28,717 nt of DNA from Ophiothrix spiculata (taxonomy: Eukaryota > Echinodermata > Ophiuroidea > Amphilepidida > Ophiotrichidae). The position numbers and the translations under genes are program-made. How positions within the stretch are numbered: position 1 is the first letter of the stretch; every line of letters starts with the position of its first letter. The stretch lies in assembly GCA_000969725.1 (NCBI GenBank), contig JXSR01S003084.1; one strand, 5' to 3'. Below, in pieces: positions 11,195-20,996 of the stretch. Under the pieces are notes generated by a model that was given only the letters and a program-made list of their open reading frames with translations, ran no database searches and had not been told where the DNA came from.

Positions 11195-11225
11195 TATATA
11201 AAGCCGCCGCAGAGCTATTACATGG
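11195..11225 (+). promoter_or_regulatory. Candidate TATA-type core promoter
   Basis: TATATAAAG at 11195-11203 is followed at once by a GC-rich GCCGCCGC, the usual setting of a strong metazoan TATA box. Initiation would be expected near 11225. The DNA around it (11090-11640) is richer in CpG and less AT-rich than its neighbours. The first ATG downstream (11222) opens only 10 codons, so any transcript would be spliced, non-coding or start translation later. In an AT-rich window a TATA match can arise by chance. Confidence 0.3.
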
Positions 11226-11318
11226 GCACACACTGCAGTATGATTGCGTTGTAAAATCATTACAAATTCAGGAAATTTCACGTTGGATAATAAGAACCAA
11301 GAAAACCACAGAACATAC

Positions 11319-11399
11319 AATATTTAGCAGTTTTTGGGCGATTTTAGATGCACCAGCAGCAGCTGATTACTGTTACATGTTACAATATTTAGCAGTTAG
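11319..11399 (+). repeat. Short direct repeat ACAATATTTAGCAGTT
   Basis: The 16-mer ACAATATTTAGCAGTT occurs about 64 bp apart, near 11319 and 11383, downstream of the TATA candidate. It is a minor local duplication. Confidence 0.6.
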
Positions 11400-11604
11400 C
11401 CAAAATCAACTTCGAGTGCTGACACTTGGTTACGCGTAGAGACAACCTGTGCAAATAATACTTTACGCGAATGATACGCCAACCTGCATGCAAAGTGTGT
11501 GTGTGCGTGTTTCAATATTTGCGCATTATGACAAGGTGCGATGCATCATCGACAAGCTATCTGCAAAAATCCAAATACCCCCAATTTGTCTCCATGCCAG
11601 AATA

Positions 11605-11615
11605 AAAATGGCGGC
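11605..11615 (+). promoter_or_regulatory. AAAATGGCGGC motif (YY1-like / start-codon context)
   Basis: AAAATGGCGGC matches the AANATGGCGGC element bound by YY1 and often found at animal gene starts. It lies about 400 bp beyond the TATA candidate. The ATG at 11608 opens only nine codons before a stop, so a splice would be required. CCTGTAAAT just before that stop is a poor donor. The plus-strand context is consistent with a first exon but does not prove one. Confidence 0.25.
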
Positions 11616-11639
11616 GTGCCTTGTATCTCCCCTGTAAAT

Positions 11640-12244
11640 CTATGGAAAGATAGTAGGCTTTAAAAAAGTACAAAACCTAAAAATAGTGCAGACTTTATAT
11701 GCATCACGAACATCTTAGATGTGTTCCTCACAAGGCTGAGACTACATGTCACCAATTCTTTACCTTTGCAATGTACTTTTAAATTGGCATGGACTGCAAT
11801 CTGTAAATTTAGATGCTGTTGCTTATGTCCTTTATAAATCATTATTGTTATTGTTATTAATCATGTCAAAATGTTCAGAAGATGTTCATATAGAAAACCT
11901 TGGCAGTTACAAAGTCAAAGATATTCTCAGGAAATAACAGAAAATACACATGAAATTTTATTCTGTCTGCGTAATTAACAGTTTTTATCTGAGAATAACT
12001 TAAAGGCAAAATTTTCTTAAGAAATATTACTGATCGTCTGTATTTTTGAAAAGAGAAATAAAGTTCATAGTTTTGTATAAGTCCCACAAAATGGTTAAAA
12101 ATGATGATTTTCAATACATTTCCGTACAGTACATGGGTTCAATTTAAAATAACAAAAATCGCTTCACAGAATCTGTAATTCCTCATCAAAATGGAAGGTC
12201 AAATTTATATAGAAAATTCAGTTGAAAACATCAGGGTTTTCTGT
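11640..12244. other. AT-rich unique DNA up to the assembly gap
   Basis: No supported gene, RNA or repeat. Frames at 11660-11937 overlap on both strands and look random. Confidence 0.5.
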
Positions 12245-12389
12245 NNNNNNNNNNNNNNNNNNNNNNNNNNNNNNNNNNNNNNNNNNNNNNNNNNNNNNNN
12301 NNNNNNNNNNNNNNNNNNNNNNNNNNNNNNNNNNNNNNNNNNNNNNNNNNNNNNNNNNNNNNNNNNNNNNNNNNNNNNNNNNNNNNNNN
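12245..12389. other. Assembly gap (145 N)
   Basis: An unbroken run of N. Frames that cross it have no meaning. The gap length may be an estimate rather than a measurement. Confidence 0.99.
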
Positions 12390-13184
12390 TGTCTGTTAAA
12401 GTTTAGTAAAATGCTATAAATTAATCTTAAATTAACTTAGGCCAAATTAATGTCTGAAAATACTTATTCAATAATATACCAGATTTTGAGATGGAAGAAA
12501 TAGCTGTCAAAAGCATTGTAAACAAAACTCTGTGTTATGCAAAGTAATCAACCTGGTTGTTTGTACACATTAAAGGACAGCGAATTGATTTGCGATATAT
12601 CTATCTGTGGTGGTGGTGTGACTATCCAGTGTTCTCTAAATTCTAAATTTGAACCTCAGTCTGGATTTACCAGATAAAAGATCAAATGAAGCTCCTGGAG
12701 ATAAGTTAATTCATATCAAGAGAGAAACAATTTTATCAAATATAATTTTGTTTACCCATCACAGTTGTAGAAACAAAATCTTTTTAAGATTTGAAACTAG
12801 GAACACTTTTTCAACCATTTTTTGTCGCCGGCGAAAAAAAATACAGCTGGTAAATAATTTCATTTTTCTCCTCTGTTGCACAAATTCAGCGGAAACTACT
12901 GGTAGGATATGTTGGTATAATCATGTACTATCGATACATGTGGAAAAAAATATAGTCAGAAAATCAGCGGACAGGATCTAGGCCAGTCTCTTTAATTTTT
13001 CTCTTCAAAATATGTTTGAGCATTTGTTTACGAAAGTACCAGGATGCGTTACAATATTCTAAAAAATATTGTACACATTCGGGCACCTTTCAAAGAATAT
13101 TTTTAGCTGCTCTGAGCTGAAGGTAGGAAAATGATTTTATGCCAATTAATTATTTTCAAAAGCCTCATATAATTATAGATAATA
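12390..13184. other. AT-rich unique DNA, no gene supported
   Basis: A 110-codon plus-strand frame (12649-12981) lacks an ATG and resembles no family I know. I see no inverted termini. Confidence 0.5.
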
Positions 13185-13329
13185 ATAATATTGAATGGCT
13201 TATTTTCAGGTGATACAAGAAAATATTGTACCCGCTAAAAAATATTGCACTTGTTTTCGACTCGTGCAACATTTTTTTTAGCTTGTACAAATATTTTCTT
13301 TTATCACCCTCAAAGCCATTCAATATTAT
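13185..13329. repeat. 145-bp imperfect hairpin (fold-back element)
   Basis: The left arm 13185-13250 (ATAATATTGAATGGCT, AGAAAATATT, GCTAAAAAATATTGCAC) pairs with the right arm 13264-13329 (GTGCAACATTTTTTTTAGC, AATATTTTCT, AGCCATTCAATATTAT), with a 13-nt loop, TTGTTTTCGACTC. The arms have small indels, so this is older than the hairpin at 9692. It directly adjoins the relic module copy that starts at 13330. It is probably a palindromic MITE. Confidence 0.85.
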
Positions 13330-13860
13330 ATAAATATAAATGTATTGTTGAATATGGCATTCTAGATGCTGAGGCCTTATAGGGACTCTTTACAAACACC
13401 TGTAAAGGGGGGGGGGGGGCTGATGTAAAGAAAAAAATCTGCACAAAGAAATTCATCTTCCCCATCCCTTTCAGACCTCAAAATTTTTCAGGGCTCCCCC
13501 TTTTTTTCCGAGAAAATAAGCACCCCACAGAAAATCATACAGACTCAATTTTTATGGGGAAAATTTGGGTTATTTTTGAAGGGGCCAAATTATTAGATCT
13601 CGCAAATTTGAAAGGCCCTTTTTTGCATCAGGCCACCCTTTTTGTGTATGTGAACGGTCCCTTAAATACTCCTGGGTATGCATACTATAATGCAGAACTG
13701 TCACAATACAGCAGATTGTGCATGAAAATACTATGATATGTTGTGTTAAGCTGACGCCCTGTTTTTCAGACAGACATTATTTTCCAGTTATTAATGCTCC
13801 AGCATTTTTATCAGACTATAAAGCTGTTGTTTGTTGCAAGGTACATTTTAAAGAGAATGT
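13330..13860 (+). repeat. Relic head of the tandem module (copy 0)
   Basis: After removing the element at 13381-13662, the order of landmarks matches the start of module copies 1-4: TTGAATATGGCATTCTAGAT, GAGGCCT, GGGTATGCAT, CAGAACTGTCACAATA, TGTGCATGAA, CCTGTTTTTCAGACAGAC, ATTATTTTCCA and GTTGCAAGGTAC. It is more diverged than the others, and the rest of the module does not follow. It is therefore an old truncated copy at the left edge of the array. Confidence 0.7.
13381..13662. mobile_element. MITE with AGGGAC termini, inside module relic
   Basis: The left end AGGGACTCTTTACAAACAC resembles the reverse complement of the right end, AGGGACCGTTCACATACAC. The similarity goes on inwards to G-rich tracts and CTGATGTAAAG / CTGATGCAAAA, so the inverted repeats run for about 45 bp. 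The left end contains a run of 13 G (13407-13419). The interior has more G-run and C-run words. A/T-rich bases flank both ends, but the exact target duplication (TA or TTA) is unclear. It interrupts the module relic between GAGGCCT and GGGTATGC, which are close together in the other copies. Confidence 0.7.
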
Positions 13861-14503
13861 AGCATTCTAAAGATAAAGACATTTCCTGATAAGAAATAAC
13901 TTGAAGGAAATAAGATAAATTTCAGTTCAATTCAATTTTATTTATTTGTACGTTTCTCAAGTCACAATAATCATAAAACAATTCTCAAATTGCTTGTTAA
14001 TGTTATATATACAAATTTAAAAAAATCCATCATCAGCTAAATTTTACACAAATAATATAAGACCAATTTAGTAGATTATGAAAATACAGTTATACAAAGT
14101 CAATTTGATCTACATGGTATTATGATAATTGAATGCACTATAATAATTCACAACAAGATAGCAGCTGAAGTTGAGAATCAAATGTTTGTGCTAAATATAA
14201 ATTGAAATTTAGTAAATGTTAATGAAAAAAATTGTAATATAAGTCTATTTTTTACTGTTTATCTTTTCTAAGCTAAAGCTCTAAAAAATAGCCACTAAGA
14301 TTGTAATCTTGACTAACTTAACATAATAAGTTCTTGCATTATCAGAATAACATTCATCATTCCAATCGTTTTATTTAGTATATTTCCAGAGGGGTTTATT
14401 CTTTTCAGATTTTAAGTTTTGTGTTCATTTGTGATGTCATGCATCTGGGCATTGCCAAAGGCTTGTCTTAAATACATGAAATCAAGAACATTTTAATATA
14501 GAG
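13861..14503. other. Spacer before the tandem array
   Basis: AT-rich. TTCAATTCAATTTTATTTATTTG at about 13924 is reminiscent of the 3' tails of non-LTR or SINE-type repeats in other animals, but neither the body of such an element nor its ends are visible. No gene was seen. Homology to the module starts at about 14504. Confidence 0.4.
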
Positions 14504-14756
14504 GATGTCAAAAAACAATCTGAATATAAATTCTAATAGATTACGGAAACAATATCAGTTGTGTTTACCATTACAAAGTATCTCTAAAAGCAAACAAGTT
14601 TTAGATATCAGATTACAGGAGCACAGTTTGAAATTGAAACTGCATAAATACAATATTAATGTGTGTTTGAATACGGCATTCTAGATATAGAGGCCTGGCT
14701 CTTGAGGGTATGCATGTACGATATTAACACAGAGTTGATACAATTAAAAAATACAG

Positions 14757-15001
14757 GAGATGCATGAACTCACGTTTGCTCCAAACATGTTTCATGTTTT
14801 GCTCCATGAAATCCATGTTAAACTGGTGCCTTTCAGACAGACATTATTTTGCATTTATAAATGGTGTAGAGAAAATATTATTGTTAAACTGAAACATTCT
14901 ATATACATGTCCCAATTAATGTTGCAAGGTACTTGTTTGTAACTTGAATATTGCTCTCTACTCCTTCTAATAAGATGTCAGACTACATATTCTTGGTTAG
15001 G
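14757..15001 (+). repeat. Segment almost identical to 18355-18599
   Basis: By eye, 245 bases match copy 2 with one difference (a C/T near 14954), while sequence on both sides shows frequent substitutions and indels. The stretch includes a 60-codon frame that is identical in the two copies, but copy 3 (from about 23957) does not keep that frame. Recent gene conversion explains this better than protein conservation. Confidence 0.8.
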
Positions 15002-15716
15002 TAAAAATTAAAAGGATACACTAATTTATTAGACTGAATGGTGTAAATATCTTAATGTTAATAATTGTGTGCTATTCTTGAACATGCTGTATCCTTGTGT
15101 GCATTTGTAAATTCTTGAAAATGGGATGTTTTTCAAAATACGAACTAGTGAAAATAGACATTTAGATGTATACTTTAAAATTCAAGGTAAATGTTTGTCT
15201 AGAAAAGAAAGTGTTGTAACACATCTTTCCATCCCCTGTCAATGTGTTCTGTAGTGCTTGGAGGTGAAATTAAACCAGATCTCTTTTTAAAGCTTGATAA
15301 ATAATGATTAAATTACAGGTCAGTCTCTACAGGGACTTATGTAAGATGTATATATACATTGTACCTGAAACTATATATAAGCCGTAATGAGGATGAAATA
15401 TGAGATGTTTTGTTGACTTTGGATGGGTCAATTTTTTCTAATACATATTTGTTATTGATGCTACTTTTGAGTAGATGATGGCTGCATGTGGCGCAATTAT
15501 AAAAAGTAGATGGTAGAGCTATGTACACACTGTAAATTTTGATTCCATTAATGTCATGGTTGCCATCATTTTAAATTTACATTCCAAATGATTTTATTTT
15601 CATTGATTTCTATTACAGTATTCTTGGTGGAATTGTGAACATAAATCAACATCTTGCGCTCTGAGTCTTTGCTTTGCTTTGTCTTCTCACTAACTATCTG
15701 AATTGGTCCATGCATA

Positions 15717-16018
15717 AAGCTGGTTTCAGACTAGCCTGTTGTGTTGTCGTACGACCAATGTGACGTCAAAAATTTAAAGTGCGTAAACTCGACCTTGTCG
15801 TATCTCCTTGCTGTACAACAAGCCGATATATCGATTACCCTGTCGTGATGGTCGCAACGACACAATATTTTGAGTTTGATTAAATTCAACTTTTCTTGCG
15901 ACAAACAATTATGGCAATATGCAAATGTGACGTGGTACAGTACGACAACTCAAAATTGCAAATGTTTTGTCACGTGCAGCAACGTCGTGTGCTGCAACAG
16001 CTAGTCTGAAACCACCTT
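15717..16018. mobile_element. 302-bp TA-flanked MITE in copy 1
   Basis: Ends AAGCTGGTTTCAGACTAGC (15717-15735) and GCTAGTCTGAAACCACCTT (16000-16018) form a 19-bp inverted repeat with one mismatch, flanked by TA on both sides (15715, 16019). Copy 3 shows the empty site as CCATGTATAATTTGACTT, so TA was duplicated on insertion, as in Tc1/mariner-type transposition. The interior is CpG-rich with several GTCGT and ACGAC words and no transposase. Confidence 0.85.
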
Positions 16019-17229
16019 TATTTGACTTGGATCTGTGTATGATTGGCAAGAAATCAATTCTATTCATGACAGACTGCATATATACAAAAACGGTTTATGA
16101 GCAAAATCTAGCCTGATATTCCTCAATTGATGGAAACCCTAGCACCCTGCCTCAAGATGCACAGACATCAGTACATCACGCCTCAAGATGCATATATGGC
16201 TAATGTGTCATATCCCAATGTAGGTCATGTCATGGCACTCATGTCTAGGCAAAGTATAAAACTATTAATTAAGTTACTGGGCCTGCCTGCCAGGCTGTCA
16301 AAATCACTTGCTTTTATCAGTTTCCCTCTCTTTGACAGGCTCATGTAAGGGATGCATTTAGATCATCTTATTTTAGGTTCTCTTCTCATGTTACAGACTT
16401 AACACATTTTCATATTGATGCTTTTTATGTTAGGAGAGACGTTTTTGAGTTACTGATGCGGGTAATTCACAAAATAAGAATTGTCAGGTTCCTTTTATTT
16501 CATTTATTTTTGTGATATAATGTTGTCTGTTATGACATTTGTATTTTTCTGGTAAATTGATAGAAGGCAGAGTCTAGATATGAGGGAAACCATCGTCTTA
16601 GACAAAATTTAGACATTTTAAACCAGTTTGATTTTGGTTAATTCTAACTAGAGATCCTTTGATAAACTTTTCATTTCATCTATATTTGCTGCAGTGTTTT
16701 GTATGTGTAGACACATCACTGACAGACTGAGACTGATGAGTTTCTTGGTCTAATTTTGAATTTGGACCTCTTCTGGAAACATGATGTTACAAACATGGCC
16801 AAGTCAGCAGCCCAGCATACTGGTCTCTTTCAAAGAGTTGCCCCATAATTTTTAAAACCAGGTGAGCTGCTCTCTGATCAACAAGTAGTCAGCACTTTTC
16901 TTGATTGTGTTCTTTATTACTTGGTATACTGCTTTTAATGCCATTATATTTGACATAGATTTTTGTTTTAGTTTTGCAGTCTTGACTCTTGAGTTCACCA
17001 TTTTGGGTAGGAAGTTTAAAATAATTTACAAGTAAATGTGCAAATGATGGAAATAACTATGTATATAATTAATTATTAATCTAGATTAGGGTTAAATTGG
17101 GTCATTTTCCCAAGAATGTAATCACAAGAAATAGACTTTTCATAGTTTACCCACACTTCCAATGAGAATTCGAAATTCATATACAAGCACATGTTAAACC
17201 TTGCACGGTCCTCAGTCAGCATCCGCACA

Positions 17230-17559
17230 CTGAGGCAACTCCAAATCCTATAAGAATTCTTGAATTCAAAAGTAGTATTTCTGTCCTATTTCACTTGCAG
17301 CAAATACACTGGTATCAAATTCGGATGGAGTAGAAAGCATTTTAATAGCATCACAGCACGTTATAAATGGTACAATGAGAATCTCATTGTACCACTGATT
17401 CAAAAGAGTTCATGTGCAATAATAATAATTGTTTGCTTGCTGTATGGTAAATGCATCGACAATTTATTCTCCATATGTGACGGCTACAAAACTTACTGCA
17501 TGAAGAATGAAGGCTTAATTTGCTGCTTTTACCTTGCAATATATCTCTATGCTGTGTAA
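17230..17559 (+). other. Shared frame behind an acceptor-like site (copy 1 member)
   Basis: TTTCTGTCCTATTTCACTTGCAG (about 17278-17300) is a good 3' splice-site look-alike, kept in copy 2 (about 22528). A frame of 99 codons here, with no ATG start, has counterparts in copy 2 (22510-22803) and, frameshifted, in copy 3 (about 26791-27056). All share words such as KWYNEN, VPLIQK and CMKNEGLIC. The copies differ at many amino-acid-changing sites, copy 2 gains an early stop and copy 3 has a 2-base insertion. I think the frame is inherited by duplication without selection. If it ever was an exon, it is now dead. Confidence 0.3.
17368..17394. repeat. 27-bp palindrome (short allele, copy 1)
   Basis: TGGTACAATGAGA and its exact complement TCTCATTGTACCA are separated by a single A. 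At the same place copies 2 and 3 carry 51-bp versions, so copy 1 lacks exactly 24 bp from the middle of the palindrome, 12 from each side. Confidence 0.9.
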
Positions 17560-18978
17560 TTTCTTACATAAGAATATAATGGCATAAAGTATAAATTCAA
17601 TACAGCTTTCACAATTTCAATTCCTGATATCTATAATTTTGACAGTAAAAAAAAAAATGTTTAGAAAATAGCAATACGTGTCATTTCATTTAAAATTGTA
17701 CATGTATTTCGCATGTCTTCATGTGCTTATATAATTCCAAGTTCTCTTGCTACACAGGTAGATTTCTACAAAATAACAAATTCTAATCAACAGTAATGTC
17801 ATGTAGTATCTTGACAAAGACATGTAGTTTTGATCAAAAGTAACCTTCAACATCATTTAAAAAGTATCTCACAGTACTCCTCTTTGCAAAAAATGTGCCA
17901 ATGCAATATGATAATACCTATAGTCTACCGGTGTTCTTTGTAAGGTTTTTGAGCTTGCGCCAATTCCAGCAATTTTGACAAACTTGAAGAGGTGTCTATG
18001 CCAAAATCATGCATGAGCTGAGACTGATATAATTGGCCAAATAAAGGAAGGAAAAGAATCCTTTTTACATATTTTTGTATGAAATGCTTTAAAATGAAAT
18101 TATACTGCCAACGATGTCAACAGAAAGCTCTAAATCTAATTAATACTAATAATACTATTTAACAAAATAAGTTGTTTTTACCTTTACATTATAGCAAACA
18201 CCTCAGTGTTGATATCATATTACGTAAGCACAGTTTGAAATTGGAACTGCATTATACAATATTAATGTTTGTTTGAATACAGCATTCTAGAAATGGAGGC
18301 CTTTCTCTCAAGGGTATGCGTGTACGATATTAACACAGAGTTGATACAATTAAGGAGATGCATGAACTCACGTTTGCTCCAAACATGTTTCATGTTTTGC
18401 TCCATGAAATCCATGTTAAACTGGTGCCTTTCAGACAGACATTATTTTGCATTTATAAATGGTGTAGAGAAAATATTATTGTTAAACTGAAACATTCTAT
18501 ATACATGTCCCAATTAATGTTGCAAGGTACTTGTTTGTAACTTGAATATTGCTTTCTACTCCTTCTAATAAGATGTCAGACTACATATTCTTGGTTAGGT
18601 AATAGTTAAAATGATACAATAATTTATTAGACTGACTTTGGTAAATATCTAAATGTTAATTATTGCCTTAATGCATCAAGTGGGTGCTATTCTTGAACTT
18701 GCTAATTCCTTGTGTGCCTTTGTAAATTCTTGAAAGTGGATGTTTTTCAAAAATACAAACTAGTGAAAATAGACTCTCAGATGTATATACTTTAAAATTC
18801 AAGGTTAAAGTTTGTCTGATAATAAGGTGTTGTTTAAGGTGTTGTTACACATCTTTCCATCCCATGTCAATGTGTTCTGTAGTGCTTTGAGGTGAAATTA
18901 AACCAGATCTCTTTTTAAAGCTTGAAAAATAATGATTAAATTACAGGTCAGTCTCTACAGGGACTTATGTAAGTTGTA

Positions 18979-19752
18979 TGGGCATTTTCACGGTAACGGA
19001 AGGACAATCACAGCATTTTTCTGTATTTCAAACACATACATTGCCAAAATTGAATTGGATAAAATAAAACTAATTCCATATTTAGTTGAGTATGCCTGAA
19101 AGCATTCATATTCAACAGGAATTGTTTCATAAAAATTCCTCTGTCGCAAAATATGCATATTAATGAGGTCGGTCACGAAAGGACAGCAAAATGGACATGG
19201 TTTTTCAGTACAATTTTGAAAAATTTTATGTCAAAGTTACTGAATGCATTGTTATTGGTGTTTCTGCAATAGCTTGCCACATTCCACATCAAAATATTCC
19301 CTACGGTTATGTTGTAACAATGCGAAATGCGAAGGGATCATGGTCACGGAAGGACGGTAACGGAAGGACAATTTGTCCGCTGATTTTTGGGTGCACTGAA
19401 CCGTAAAGTCTGGACAGGATTAACAAAAAATACAACCTCATGTGTAAATTTTATCCTCATTTAAGCCATTTAGAACAATAACACCCAAGTAAACAACCAA
19501 GAATGGGTTGAAAAAATTAACTAAAAATTACTACTTTTCATTATGAAAATCAAGAAATTTGACCAAAAATTAGATTTTTTAAAGAAATTTCATAGCCATC
19601 TTTGTTCAGTCTTTTCAAAATTAGGTTCATTTTAAAGAGCTTCAAAATAGCTTTCTTTTGATACCAAATATATGGTGGTAGCATTTTTCATTGAATAGTT
19701 ACATCCTTTTTTCAATATTTTTCTCATGTCCACTTTTTCGTGAAAATGCCCA
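18979..19752. mobile_element. 774-bp TA-flanked element with TGGGCATTTTCACG ends
   Basis: A perfect 14-bp inverted repeat, TGGGCATTTTCACG at 18979 and CGTGAAAATGCCCA ending at 19752, is flanked by TA on both sides. Copy 1 keeps the empty site as GATGTATATATACATTG, so the TA duplication is direct. The motif GGT(A/C)ACG(G/A)AAGGAC occurs four times in the left half (about 18991, 19172, 19343 and 19360), one copy directly inside the left end. Such repeated subterminal motifs are typical of transposase-binding sites. No transposase is visible, since frames of 60-70 codons match nothing. I call it a non-autonomous, Tc1/mariner-like or otherwise TA-specific element. Confidence 0.85.
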
Positions 19753-20118
19753 TATATACATTGTAGCTGGAACTAAGCTATGATAAGGATGAAATATGAG
19801 ATGTTTTGTTGACTTTGGATGGACCACTCTTATCCAATATTTGTTATTGATGCTACTTTTTAAGTAGATGATGGCTGCATTTGGCACCATTATAAAAAGT
19901 AGATGGTAGCGCTATGTACACACTGTAAATTTTGATTCCATTAATGCCATGGTTGCCATCATTTTAAATTTACATTCCAAATAATTTTGTTTTCATTGAT
20001 TTCTATTACACTATTCTTGGTGGATTGTGAACATAAAATCAACATCTTGAACACTGAGCCTTGCTTTGCTTTGTCTTTTCACTAACTATCTGGACTTGGT
20101 CCATGCATTATTAGGTGA

Positions 20119-20996
20119 CAGCTCGCTAGTCAGACAACACGCTAGTCCGAAAGCTCGCTAGTCCGACGGCTTGCTAGTCCGACAGCTCGCTAGTCCGAAT
20201 TTTAATTTAGGCTCGCCAGTCCGAAAAATGAAAAAGGCTCGCTAGTCCGAATGTTAAAAACGGCTCACCAGTCCGAATTTAAATAACAGCTCGCTAGTCA
20301 GACAACACGCTAGTCCGAAAGCTCGCTAGTCCGACAGCTTGCTAGTCCGACAGCTCGCTAGTCCGAATTTTAATTTAGGCTCGCCAGTCCGAAAAATGAA
20401 AAAGGCTCGCTAGTCCGAATGTTAAAAACGGCTCACCAGTCCGAATTTAAATAACAGCTCGCTAGTCCGAATTTCAAAATAGGCTCGCTAGTCCGAATTC
20501 TGGAATAGGCTCGCTAGTCCGAATTTTAAAAACAGCTCGCTAGTCCGAATATGACAAAATGTGTGCATATTTCTATTACAGTTTTTCAAAATTCGGACTA
20601 GCGAGCTGTTTTTGAAATTCGGACTAGGGAGCCTATTTTGAAATTCAGACTAGCGAGCTGTTATTTAAATTCGGACTGGCAAGCCGTTTTTAACATTCGG
20701 ACTAGCGAGCCTATTTTAGAATTCGGACTAGCGAGCTTATTTTGAAATTCGGACTAGGGAGCCTATTTTGAAATTCAGACTAGCGAGCTGTTATTTAAAT
20801 TCGGACTGGCAAGCCGTTTTTAACATTCGGACTAGCGAGTTGCTTTTAAGATTCGGACTGACGAGCCTATTTTCATATTCGGACTAGCGAACCTTCGGAC
20901 TAGTGAGCTGTTTTTGGACTAGCGAGCCTTTTACAAGGTTATATTTTCCCTATTGAATAACGTTTCGGACTAGCGAGCCTTCGGACTAGCGAGCTG
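20119..20996. repeat. Fold-back array of GCTCGCTAGTCCGA units
   Basis: The left arm (20119-20550) holds 20 units of the type GCTCGCTAGTCCGAA. The right arm (20591-20996) holds 16 units in reverse complement, TTCGGACTAGCGAGC. The loop of about 40 nt is unrelated (ATGACAAAATGTGTGC). AT spacers between units, such as TTTAAATAAC and TGTTAAAAAC, are mirrored in the other arm. The left arm contains two copies of a 168-bp higher-order block (20119 and 20287), the right arm two of about 130 bp (near 20621 and 20751). Variants such as CTAGTCAGAC recur at the same place in each block. Long inverted repeats built from tandem units are the architecture of sea-urchin TU and Drosophila FB fold-back elements. 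No target duplication is clear, and about 15 bp of module are missing at the site. Confidence 0.95.

Larger units (their letters stand above)
14504..18112 (+). repeat. Tandem module, copy 1
   Basis: This is the first full copy, starting at GATGTCAAAAAACAATCTG and ending where GATGTCAACAGAAAGC starts copy 2. Landmarks in order, shared with copies 2 and 3, are: CACAGTTTGAAATTGAAACT; GAGATGCATGAACTCACG; CATGTCCCAATTAATGTTGC; CATCTTTCCATCCCCTGTCA; a GATGATGGCTGC block; paired GCCTCAAGATGCA words; TCTTCTCATGTTACAGAC; TAGATTAGGGTTAAATTGGG; a small palindrome; and GAGCTTGCGCCAATTCCAGC. It contains one private insertion, the MITE at 15717-16018. I find no conserved protein or RNA gene in it. It is therefore a large tandem repeat of unknown function rather than a gene family. 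Confidence 0.9.

Noticed and set aside
12191..12419. Frames crossing the run of N
   Set aside because: Unknown bases cannot support a frame.
12649..12981. 110-codon plus-strand frame
   Set aside because: No ATG at its start, no motif, and no splice or repeat context.
14760..18540. Conserved 60-residue protein in copies 1 and 2
   Set aside because: The identity simply follows a near-identical DNA tract; copies 3 and 4 do not keep the frame.
20119..20996. CRISPR array
   Set aside because: Units are degenerate, spacers are AT-rich and repeated, the array is inverted on itself, and the window is animal DNA.
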